Part shown: piece by piece, positions 1-11,618 of the stretch
Position numbering within the stretch: the first letter of the stretch is position 1
How the letters are laid out: every line of letters begins with the position of its first letter
Assembly (NCBI GenBank): GCA_029465975.1
Contig: CM055730.1
Span: 5,472,801 to 5,536,800, forward strand
Direction: 5' to 3'
Length of the DNA stretch: 64,000 nt
Source of the DNA: Dallia pectoralis
Lineage: Eukaryota; Chordata; Actinopteri; Esociformes; Umbridae
Position numbers and translations under genes: made by a program
Notes under the pieces: generated by a model
Databases searched by the model: none
Told to the model about the DNA's origin: nothing
The model's input: only the letters and a program-made list of their open reading frames with translations

Positions 1-1228
1 CCAATGCTAATCAGTTACGCGCGCACACGGACCGTCAGAATGTAGTGATTTGGACTCTCAGCTGGGAGAACAAACAAGCACTACAGTCATGGTGGTCTGG
101 CCGGGCCACTGGATCTCCACAATGACTCTCGTCGTGTCACACTGTGGCTGTGTCCCAAACATACCCCTGTTCTCTGTGTAGTGCACTCCCTTAGACTGGG
201 GTCCATGGGGTTGTGTTTGGGCTGTGGTCCTGGGTTTTGATTTCTCCCCACCAGTCTGAAGGCAGTTGATTGCCACACTGGAGTTTAAGCGAATCATCTC
301 GGGCTTTAAGTGAATCAGTGTTTGATTCCGGAGGCTGTGTGTGCATGTGGGCAATTTCATTTTCAAGGATGAGTGCTGTCCTGGTCCTAGTTCTGTGTTT
401 GCAGGCTGGTGCTTAGCTGCCATTTTGTGCCACTTTTCCCAGGTCAGGCGACAGGCTTTCTCAGGTGCCTGGACGGAATTCGATTTCTGGGGCGAATTTG
501 TCGACGGATCACAGACGGATTTCCGTAGCTTTCTCCTCAGGACAGGGGACATTAGGTCCCACTTAACTTCAGCGGACAGGGCCCAGCCTTCTTTGGAGAG
601 CGTGTGAGAGAACACGAGCAGGAGAAATGGTCTGGAAGCTCGTGCTCTTGCAGAGCTCCTCTGTCGTGATGGGAGGACAACGAGGAAGCGTGGCTCGTTA
701 AAACAATAATCACACTGTCGTTGATTTGAATGTGGGGATTTGCTGTAATTCACTTTCTGCTGTGTAGCATGCTGTGACATAGAGTCTACCAGGAACCCAG
801 ACCTGCTCTGTGGGATTGTAACATGAAACAAACCAATCACAGATGCATCAGAATGTCCTTCTCTACTCGGCTTGTGTTCAGCTGGTCTTCATACAGATGT
901 TCTCAACTTTGATGCTGATTGGCAATACTTTGTTTGGTGCAACACACGGCTTGTTGTGAAATGTCTCCCATGTCTTACATGTCATCGGCGTGAAATTCAG
1001 GCTGAGTCGTCATGGCAACAAACGTATCGCCCGTACCCGAAGAGACACAAGGACACATGCTAAACTCAGATTAGCTGGGCTCGGAATGCTTAGAATGCCC
1101 CAACCTTACGCATTCTGAGAATTATGCAAATGCGCGTCATGTGTTGAGGGGAGGGCTCTTGTTTCCAAGGAGACTGATATTTATTCTCATCCATTGATGT
1201 CTGAAGGCATTGATTAGTCCTATGTGTG

Positions 1229-1325
1229 TGTGTGTGTGTATGTGTTTTCCTTTGTGAGTATGCATATATGTGTGTCATTGTGTGTGTGTGTGTGTGTGTT
1301 TGTGTGTTTGTGCGTGTGTGTGTGA
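1229..1325. repeat. (GT)n-rich microsatellite
   Basis: Interrupted GT dinucleotide run in two blocks, about 1229-1248 and 1276-1325. It explains the Thr/His- and Val/Cys-rich open frames on both strands here. Confidence 0.9.
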
Positions 1326-1463
1326 TCTGACAGCCCTGGCATCCCAACACAAATCTTGCCTCTGTGTATATAAACCATTATCTTGTCAGAAAATAATTAC
1401 TGGTGATGAAGACCAACATGTCAGATGGATTGTGACTCCTTCCACATGTTCCCTGTTAGATAG

Positions 1464-1829
1464 TGTGAGAACCACAGGGCTTTCCCTCCCTCTGCCCCTC
1501 TCTATGCCAGTGTTGGCACTCCCCTCCTGTCAGCGGATCGAAAACGAACAATCAGAGACATTAATGACACCTGAGGTTATGTTCCGCACCTGTTGTCAGT
1601 TGCTAATCAGCTGGGTATTTAAGTCCTGTATTTTCTGTCTGTCGATGTCGGAACATTGTTTGCCATGTGGTGGTTTTCTGTGATTTACGGTCTTCCGTTT
1701 ATTGTTTTGTGCGTCCCGAAGTGTCGGGGTTAATTGAGTCTTGGAATAAAGACATTATTGTAAGAATCCTCTGCGCCTGTGTCCACTACCTGCTACCCAC
1801 TGAACCTGCCCGTGAGCCCAGACGTGACA
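1464..1829 (+). mobile_element. solo LTR, 366 bp, with 5-bp target duplication
   Basis: The element begins TGTGAG and ends GTGACA (TG...CA termini). It is flanked by perfect direct repeats GATAG at 1459-1463 and 1830-1834. Inside, in + orientation, are a TATA-like 'gtatttaag' near 1614 and an AATAAA polyadenylation signal at about 1745. This is the expected U3-R-U5 order. No internal retrotransposon region is attached, so it is a solo LTR left by recombination. The family (Ty3-like or other) cannot be told from the LTR alone. Confidence 0.82.
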
Positions 1830-2754
1830 GATAGAAATATAGTAATTATCTGGCATCCTGACATCCTCCATTACAAGCTGAGTGGGGTGTCAAAGCCAGC
1901 GTTACCACTCACTTTGAAACTGTTAAAACACTGCTAGACTTTAGAATTGGATTAGGGAGATTGCCTTTACTTAGTGTTTCCATGAAAACAGCTTCCATAA
2001 AGAACCCGGGTGACATCTATTTAAAACCAAAGAGACAAAACATGAGACAACGTTTATGTCTTTATGCCTTGAAGCTAGCATTTTAGCATTATCTTCTTTA
2101 CAAAGCTCTGTCTCAAGTGTAACTCAATGTCAGTCTGCATAGAAGACCAAACAGCAGGGTTTCTGAAGAAATGTATTTCTCTGTTCAACAGGGAAGATCT
2201 TTGTTTCAACCAATCAACAGAGGTCTACAGCCAAACAAAAAGGCTACGGGACAACATTACCTCTCGTGCTGGTCGGAGAAGAATGGCGACCAGTATCTTT
2301 GCTCCAATCAAAGGTAAGAATCTACCGGGGCAAATACAAGCCTGGAATCCAACCTGAAGAAGGAATAGTAAAACAGAGGTGACCTTATTTTAGTTTTACC
2401 TCCAGTCAAACCAAATTAGCGGTGTTGTACCATCCACATGTCTGACTGACAATTCATTGGTGGTACCTACGGTTTCTGCCTGTATTCTTCTAATATTTAT
2501 GTTTAATTGTCACCATGTTGCCATTTTCGTTCCACAACAAAACACTTATTTTCAAGCAGGGAGAACCTGGGTTCTAAATGAAACCTAACTGCTTCTATCT
2601 GGAACAAAACGGCAGCGGAGAACCCGTATGGAACCATTGTTCCGAGAGGGTTCTCTCCTTCAGCCAAGATTTTCTGTGGCTTTGAGGGCTTGTCAAACCT
2701 CTGTACCTTAGGGACTAACGGTGTACAATATGAACATGTGTTCTGCATCTGAGA

Positions 2755-3118
2755 ACGGGAAGGGAGACAGAGGAGATGAACAGGGAGACGGGGGAGATGG
2801 AGGGGGAGACAGAGGAGGGAGGGGATACGAGGAGATGAAGGGGGAGACGAGGGAGGGAGGGGATACGAGGAGATGAAGGGGGAGACAGGGGAGGGAGGGG
2901 ATACGAGGAGATGAAGGGGGAGACAGGGGAGGGAGGGGATACGAGGAGATGAAGGGGGAGACAGGGGAGGGAGGGGATACGAGGAGATGAAGGGGGAGAC
3001 GGGTGAGATGAAGGGGGAGACGGGGGAGATGAAGGGGGAGACAGAGGAGGGAGGGGAGACGAGGAGATGAAGGGGGAGACGGGGGAGATAACAGAGAGAC
3101 GGGTGAGATGAGGTAGAC
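2755..3118. repeat. minisatellite, 38-bp purine-rich unit
   Basis: Units contain 'gatacgaggagatgaagggg' followed by 'gagacaggggagggaggg'. Starts at 2824, 2862 and 2900 give a period of 38. The right part is degenerate, with shorter units. The + strand is nearly all purine, so long Ser/Pro open frames on the minus strand are artefacts. Confidence 0.9.
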
Positions 3119-3222
3119 ACAGGAGAGACCATGGAAAGGCTATCCGGCCCACTGGAATGTACATGAAATGTTTGTAACCCTGATCTATTGGCCCTGTGCC
3201 TGTGTCTGTCCATATGTCTGTG

Positions 3223-3300
3223 TCACACACACACACACACACACACACACACCAAGACACACACAGACACACACCAAGACACACACACACACACACACAC
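3223..3300. repeat. (CA)n microsatellite
   Basis: Two CA runs separated by imperfect 'caagacacacacagacac' spacers. Confidence 0.92.
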
Positions 3301-4991
3301 ATTGGTGTTTAAGGTTTAGGCATTAGCAGTAATGTTCAGGGATAACATTGATACATTTGTCTAGGTTAAGGCATGAAGGTTAAGCTACTGAGGTTGAGGT
3401 TTTAGGTAAGGATTATTTTAAGGGCTGGAGGATTGGAAACACACACACACACATGGAGCTAAAACTCAGAGGGACTGTCACTAGTAGGGAACACTAGGTT
3501 TCTACTCAGGTTGGTTAGTGGGGTGCACATTCTGGTTTCCGGTCTGCTTTGTTGTTAGCACAGCTAGGGCTTGTTAGCTAATCACCGGGACTGTTTAGCT
3601 CTGTAGTTTGGGTTTGCACTTTGCTTGTCATTATTAAACGTTATGTGTTTCAGAGTGTTCAGTGTCTAGTGCTATTTTAAACATTAGCAAGTCGCTTCAT
3701 AGCGCACGTTTATGTCATCAAAGTTTTAGTCTTTCCCGTTCGTTGTTTTGTGTTTGTTTTGTATTTGTAATATAAATACCACAAACACATTTGAGCTCTG
3801 CATTCAGCTCATTTCCTGCACTCCACCTTAGATAATCGAGACAGGTACTGAGCAATACACAGGTACACAAAACACACACATATATATTATACCTCACACA
3901 CACTCTCACACAGAGCTATACATTGGAGATGATGATAGTCTGGATTTATTATAAAAATGAAACATAAAACTAATCCCAGACGCAGAGACCGGGAAAGAAT
4001 ATAAACCACAAATTTGTTTTCAGAAAATATGTATCCTCTTTTTACCCGGGAACTGGCTTACGAAACAGAATAGCCCTGGCTCATTTTTGTTTTTAATAAA
4101 CATTACCAGAATAGAAAATATATTCCATTTGGAGAATGCTGGGACGACGGCATTATTGTCTCAAGTGTTTTGTTATTGATTACAGCAGAACAAGTCTACC
4201 GTTGAATTCAATAAGAATAGAAGGTTTCTTTTGATCAAGAGTTCGACTGTCGTCGGTTGAAGTGTAGTAGTCAATTCCAACCGAAACACCTGCCCTCTTA
4301 TGTTAAATTTTATCATCAAACCAATCACAGGGATGGCCGTGTGAAATTAACCAGAGCCTGTCAAGGAGACATCTCGAGGTGAATCGTAGTTTCAACAACA
4401 ATAAAGTGACGGCCACCCGTATGTTCGTTTAAAAAGACAAAACAGATGTCTGTTCCACGGTGTGAATCCACTAGATGTTTACTTGGTTTGGTTTGCAGCC
4501 AGTTGACCATAAGGTTTTCCTGTCCGTTCTCACTATTCTAATATGCCTATACGATACCGTAGTTACATCTGAAATGTGACACATTGAAGAGAAACATTTC
4601 TTTTTGACGGATTTCAGTCGTAGTCATGCGTGGTGACCTGGAAGATAAAAAAATACAAATAAGTCATTATTAATTGTTTGAAGGACCACGGCAAATATCT
4701 AGTTTGGCCTTGTAAATTATGGACCACTCTCTGAGTGATCATCAGCTAAAGAAATATTTTAAATTTGATTAGTTGTTTATCATATTCATGTTTTATGTTT
4801 ATTTAAATATTTTTACTGCGTTTACAGTATGACATTTCATGACACCGTTTGATGTAGATCTCGAGGTGTCCTGTGTATATATATATATGACTGCAGAACA
4901 TTGATCCATTATAAAACCGTTGTCTCGTGTATATGACTGCAGAACATTGATTTGATATGCGTCATCCAATGTTCTCTTGTTATAATTTCAG

Positions 4992-5065
4992 AACCATCCT
5001 GATTCTCTGAAGGTGCTGATTGAAGTGGATGCGGAGCATCTGCTTCTGACTCTGGAGAAAAACCA
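4992..5065 (+). CDS. adam12: adam12 exon 1 of window: prodomain segment
   Basis: The acceptor is TTTCAG ending at 4991 and the donor is GTAAGT at 5066. It reads NHPDSLKVLIEVDAEHLLLT followed by LEKN, ending with two bases (CA) of a split codon that exon 28231 completes as His. It corresponds to the mammalian ADAM12 prodomain stretch beginning NHPE. It starts in phase 0, so the missing upstream exon must end on a complete codon. The 23.2 kb downstream intron is the largest complete intron in the window. Confidence 0.88.
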
Positions 5066-8000
5066 GTAAGTGCTGCTTATACATTCAGTTTGTCTGCATA
5101 CACTTTGGAAAACACACATACACACACATACACATTTTAAATGCTTGATTTGGATTCACCAATTACATTGGAACCAAACCCAAAAGCGTATTTACCTACA
5201 CATAAACACACACACTGTCTGGCTTTGACAGATATGTGTGAGGGACTTCTCTAAACTAGCGGATGGGTGACATCTGTTGCTTCAGTGCGGATGAAGTTGT
5301 GGCCCAAGCTGGGTCTGTACAGGGAAACTGTGATAAGGGGAGGTTGGGCACGGCTCAAATGACACACCACTAACTATATAGTGCACTGCTTTAGACTAGC
5401 GCCTTTGCAATCGAGCATAGAGCCATTTGGGACGGTCTATTACTCTGTGCTGGATAGAGCTCTGTCCGTTTTAATGTCTGCATGTGTGTGTTTGTCTGTC
5501 CAGCTGTCGGTCCAGTTGTCTGTCTTTGTCTTTGTCTCCTGAAACAAAGACTTGAAAGAGAAATTAATTACAAAAAAGTTATTAGACAGGCTGAAACTTA
5601 CACACATTACATCTACCGTGTTTCTTTTGTGCTTTTTGATATCACCTGTCTCTACATCATTCAATCAAATGTATTTTATGAAGCCCTTTTTACAGCAACT
5701 AGGAAAAACTCCCTGAGAGGTCTAATTTAGAAAGACACCTAGAGATAAACCAGGCTTGGAGGGGTGGCCAGTCCTCTATTGGCTGTGCTGGGTGAACTGA
5801 TAATAGTTTAATAATCATTAAATGGGTTTTTTAAATGCAGAGAGTCTAAAATAGTCCAGGTCAAGTAAGCAGATTGGAAGCCAAAACTGTCAGGTAGCAT
5901 CAGTTGCTCAGCCTGCAACCCAACCACGGGGTCCTCAGGCTACATGTCTTTAGGGCCGGTTGGTCCCACAGTGTGGTCAGTAGGTCGGTCCCACAGTGTG
6001 GTCAGTAGGCACGTGTCCTCATAAATGGGAACGGAAACCACACACAGGGAAAAGTTAGACACCCTAGTTCCCTACGTCCCCGGCACAATAGTATAGCAGC
6101 ATAAAACTTGAAACTGAGACATCGGGGTCCTGTGAAACTGTGGCCCTGAACCGGGTAAATCCCGAACAGGGCCCAAATAGCCGGGAAACATACACCCACT
6201 TTACCAAGGATCAACCAAGGGACACCAGTCAACCGCAACCACCCTGGGAAGGTTTAGTTTTAGTCACAGAGTTACTCGAATTGATGGGAACGGCAAAAGA
6301 GAACAGAAGCGAGCCAGTGACTCCCCCTGAGTAGAAATGGACATCCCAGGGGAGATGGGAAGCCGCCTGAATTCTGAGCCTTCTGTTCACCTCTGTACCC
6401 TGGGCCACACTACACTTAACCATAGACCACGCTAAAGAGATACATTTTTAAAAGTGACTTAAAGTCTGCATTTCTAATCCTGATTGGCAGCTCATTCCAT
6501 AATAGAGGAGCTCTAAAGGCGATGCTCCGCCTCTAGTTTAGGGCTCAAATGATAACAAATGATCAACACATATCTTTGTTGTCGACAAGTCGTTAGATCT
6601 CACGAGACCTATTTTAAGTGTCCACAATAATGTCATTTGACCAGTGCAGCTCTGTAGGCCTAGACTTCCGGCATAATGTGATGCATTGGAAGCATTTGGT
6701 ATGCACCCGGCTTTACGCTGTATTGTAACCAGACATATTTAGATTGTTATAATAAATGTTTTATTCATATTTCAGCCTTTTATGTGTCCTGAAGCTAAGA
6801 GAGCATTTGTGATTTTAGTTCAGTTGGTTTGAAGAGCAATAAAAAAAATGTAAAGGCTGAAATGATTTACTTTTTCATATGTTAGAATAAGTATAACTCA
6901 ATGTTTTAACAAATTGCAAAAGCTTAATGATCGTTAAAAGCCTACTGATTAAAATAGATTGGTCGTTCAAATAATCGTCAGATTAGTTGATTATCAAAAT
7001 AATTGTTTTTTGCAGCCCTATTCTAACATTCAAGCAGCCGTATTAAGTACTAATTGGAGTTTGTTAATTGATTTATCAGGGTAACCAGGTAATAGAACAT
7101 CGCAGTCATCTAATCTTGAGCAAACTAAAGCATGGATACATTTTTCTGCATCACTATTTCATAAGAGTTTCAGATTATTGCGGTGTTCCAAAGATGGGAA
7201 AAAGCTGTCCTTGAAATGTATTTTATATTTACATTTCAGCCAGTGTTTTTGTCTGGTCTAATCCAGGTCACAAGGCCAGCACACACTTTATGCATGTAGA
7301 AATATTACTCATCAGAGCGCTGGATTAAACAGTGTGAACGATCTGCTCTGTGTACTGTACATAAGGTGTAGCGGGCAGGCACAATAGATTGTACTCACGC
7401 TACAGTTTGTCCCAGGGATCTGTGTGTGTATTAATGAATTCATCATATCCATGGCTAAATGATGACATGAGACTAGCGTGTGTCTAGATGAACAGCCTGA
7501 TGGTCACTGTTATGATGTGACAATTTTTACTATGTCATGCATGAGGAGGTAGAGAGAGGTAAGAAGGTAGAGAGAGAGAGCGAGAGAGAGAGAGAGAGAG
7601 AGGGAGAGTTAGCTATAGGGTGGGGTCACAGGTAAGAGAGCAGGGCGAGTGAGAGAGAGAGTTAGGAGAAAAGCAAGAGTGTTTCTTTCCCAGCTTGTGT
7701 TCCAGGAGTGTGGCTTGAACCCTAATCAGTTTCAGACACACTATCATTAGAATACACCTGTGGTCGACGCCGTGCACAAACGGAATAACGGCCGTAACGC
7801 TTCCCTGGAAAATATTCACAACAAAAAAGAGCTGCGCTTTTTCCTCTTTTGGGAGTACATTTAGGGTTTGGCTCTGCTGGCTCTGTGAACAGATTACGTT
7901 CCCAGGGTGTTGCGGTGTTCTGGTTTTCCACAGGTGCAGTTGGGTGGTTTTGACTTTATTCTCCAGACGGGGAGCGTAGCACACAGCCGACTCTCACGTT

Positions 8001-10882
8001 ACCGTCCTGCCGGCAGACCGCTGCTCTGGTGTTGCCAGGAATGTTAACCGGCTCTTTTGCAATCGGGAATTTATTTTCCCAATGTTTTCTGGTGATCAGC
8101 TGGAGTGGATTGGAGAGCACTGGGTTTCTTTATTTGAATATATTTTATTTGAGCCTGCCGTGGGATTTATGTGACCACAGAGATTCAGTATAACGTCTCG
8201 GTTCGAATGATGATGTTTCTATACACGGCATTAGACATTAGAACTTGTGAGTATTTTTGGTGGTTCTGTAAGTTGGTTTCCATCCTGGGTTCAGTTGGTG
8301 GGTCTTAGCTTAAGCAACACCGGGTTATGGGGTCGATTCCCAGAGAGAACCGTGTTTATGTGGGAGGATATGTGCTCGCGCTACTGTGAGTTCCTCTGGA
8401 GTAATGGCCGTTGATAAAAAATATATCTCTGTAAACCTTCGAATGTATCGATCAGCATGGTGTTGAGAAATAGAGTGACAGAGGTGTGTTAGCTGTTCAG
8501 CATAGTGTTGAGAAATAGAGTGACAGAGGTGTGTTAGCTGCTCAGCATGGTGTTGAGAAATAGAGTGAAAGAGGTGTGTTAGCTGCTCAGCATGGTGTTG
8601 AGAAATAGAGTGACAGAGGTGTGTTAGCTGCTCTGCATGGTGTTGACAAATACAGAGACAGAGGTGTGTTAGCTGCTCAGCATGGTGTTGAGAAATAGAG
8701 TGACAGAGGTGTGTTAGCTGCTCAGCATGGTGTTGAGAAATACAGGGACAGAGGTGTATTAGCTGCTCAGTCTGGTGTTGAGAAATAGAGTGACAGAGGT
8801 GTGTTAGCTGCTCAGCATTGTGTTGAGAAATACACGGACAGAGGTGTGTTAGCTGCTCAGCATGGTGTTGAGAAATAGAGTGACAGAGGTGTATTAGCTG
8901 CTCAGCATGGTGTTGAGAAATACAGGGACAGAGGTGTATTAGCTGCTCAGCATGGTGTTGAGAAATACAGGGACAGAGGTGTGTTAGCTAACTTACCTAA
9001 CAGGCAGAGGAAACAGAGAGCTTTGGTTTAACTGCTGTGACATTCTGAGATCAGGAATACTGAGGGGCTGTGTGATGCCGGACAATGAACCAAATAATTA
9101 TATACAGCTACCATGCGGTTCATTTATTGCAGGCCAGATATTGATAGGCTGTACTGACATGTTAATTGAAATAATCTAGATGTAGCTGGCAGCTCTTTAA
9201 CAACCCACCCACACATTTCCTACTCCTCTCTCCCTCCCCCTCTCCCTCCCTCTCTCTTCTCCCTCTCCTCACTCTCTGTCTCTGACCTCAGTTAACAGGT
9301 CACTGACCAGGCTGAAAATTCACTGGGCTTGAGGGACAGGAAATAGCGCAACCTCACATCTCTGTTTACAGATAAGATCCCAGACTCTATCCTGTCTGTC
9401 AGTCAGCTGGTGACCAGGCAACAAGATATCATAGTGTCCAAATCCAAAGTGTTGTGGGGCCAATTCTTCAGATTGTGTTAAAATAGAAACTGGTTTTATG
9501 TCAAGCTGAAACCTTCACACTGAGGGGCTGATGTAAGGGCTTAGGGTTGGAATAAGGGGATAAGGGCTTAGGGTTGGAATAAGGGGATAAGGGCTAAGGG
9601 TTGGAATAAGGGGATAAGGGCTTAGGGTTGGAATAAGGGGATAAGGTCTTAGGGTTGGAATAAGGGGATAAGAGCTTAGGGTTGGAATAAGGGGATAAGG
9701 GCTTAGGGTTGGAATAAGGGGATAAGGGCTTAGGGTTGGAATAAGGCGATAAGGGCTTAGGTTTGGAATAAGTCTTTGCAGTTCACGGTCCACGGGCGAT
9801 GATCAAGTGGAGGAAACTAGAAGCTCAGAGGATCAATCCCAGGTTCCCTCCCAGTGCTAGGGTCTCTCCCTGGTCACTGCACATATAGAACCTCCCAATG
9901 CTAGGGTCTCTCCCTGGTCACTGCACATATAGAACCTCCCAATGCTAGGGTCTCTCCCTGGTCACTGCACATATAGAACCTCCCAATGCTAGGGTCTCTC
10001 CCTGGTCACTGCACATATAGAACCTCCCAATGCTAGGGTTTCTCCCTGGTCACTGCACATATAGAACCTCCCAGTGCTAGGGTCTCTCCCTGGTCACTGC
10101 ACATATAGAACCTCCCAATGCTAGGGTCTCTCCCTGGTCACTGCACATATAGAACCTCCCAGTGCTAGGGTCTCTCCCTGGTCTCTGCACATATAGAACC
10201 TCCCAATGCTAGGGTCTCTCCCTGGTCACTGCACATATAGAACCTCCCAAAGCTAGGGTCTCTCCCTGGTCACTGCACATATAGAACCTCCCAGTGCTAG
10301 GGTCTCTCCCTGGTCACTGCACATATAGAACCGCCCAATGCTAGGGTCTCTCCCTGGTCACTGCACATATAGAACCTCCCAGTGCTAGGGTCTCTCCTGG
10401 TCACTGCACATATAGAACCTCCCAGTGCTAGGGTCTCTCCCTGGTCACTGCACATATAGAACCTCCCAGTGCTAGGGTCTCTCCCTGGTCACTGCACATA
10501 TAGAACCTCCCAATGCTAGGGTCTCTCCCTGGTCACTGCACATATAGAACCTCCCAGTGCTAGGGTCTCTCCCTGGTCACTGCACATATAGAACCTCCCA
10601 GTGCTAGGGTCTCTCCCTGGTCACTGCACATATAGAACTTCCCAGTGCTAGGGTCTCTCCCTGGTCACTGCACATATAGAACCTCCCAGTGCTAGGGTCT
10701 CTCCCTGGTCACTGCACATATAGAACCTCCCAGTGCTAGGGTCTCTCCCTGGTCACTGCACATATAGAACCTCCCAGTGCTAGGGTCTCTCCCTGGTCAC
10801 TGTACATATAGAACCTTTATAGACCGCCTGGAACCGATATTTATGCATGTAGACATTGACCATAAAGGAGCACAAACAACAC

Positions 10883-10913
<31 letters not shown>

Positions 10914-11152
10914 ATCTGGATCCAGTCCAGAAGAGATCTTATTGTTCTTGAGGTCCCATCTGTATCTGCTCCAGAGGAACCGAGGTCATGGTGAACCGAG
11001 GTCATGGAGGATGCTCTCATAACGCTCTCAGGATGTACTTCCTCTAACTTGGGACAGCGCTGTCTCTCTCACACACACACACGCACACGAACAAACACAC
11101 ACACACGCACACACACACACGCACGCACACACACACACACACACACACACAA

Positions 11153-11223
<71 letters not shown>

Positions 11224-11582
11224 TACACACACGCCTGATTAGATGTCTCTGTCCTGAATGGTCGGACCGTCTCCCTGTCTCTCTCTCTTTTTCTTGATCT
11301 CTCTTAATCTCAATGGACACGTCCAGAAGATGGATGGTTATTAGCCAAATCTCAATGCGGTTCTTTCATCACGATCAGCATGGAACACCCCCCTCCTCCA
11401 CGGCAGGTATCCAGGAAACAGCCGGGGGTGGTGGAGCGCTCTAGGGGGCTTTTGGATGTGGCCCGAGGCGCTGGAGCAGAACAGGCTTTGGTGAAACGCG
11501 GCAGGGGATCGGACCTGCTAGTCTAACAGCTTGACCAGAGAGAGGTGCATCTGTCCACACGCCAAAGTGCTAATGGTTGGCG

Positions 11583-11618
<36 letters not shown>

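Larger units (their letters stand above)
1..4991. other. upstream intron sequence of adam12, incomplete at left edge
   Basis: No exon of the gene was recognised here; the upstream signal-peptide and N-terminal exons lie to the left. The stretch holds a GT microsatellite, a solo LTR, a 38-bp purine array and two CA runs, listed separately. 2530-2680 contains repeated 'agaaccc'-type words like a dispersed repeat common in salmonid-type genomes. 3301-4991 is ordinary AT-rich intron; near its end a 25-base stretch with 'gactgcagaacattgat' occurs twice (about 4888 and 4929). Confidence 0.7.

Noticed and set aside
2284..2314. Possible alternative first exon: ATGGCGACC... ending before GTAAGA
   Set aside because: The splice phase after AAAG does not match the phase-0 start of exon 4992, and there is no signal peptide or ADAM similarity.
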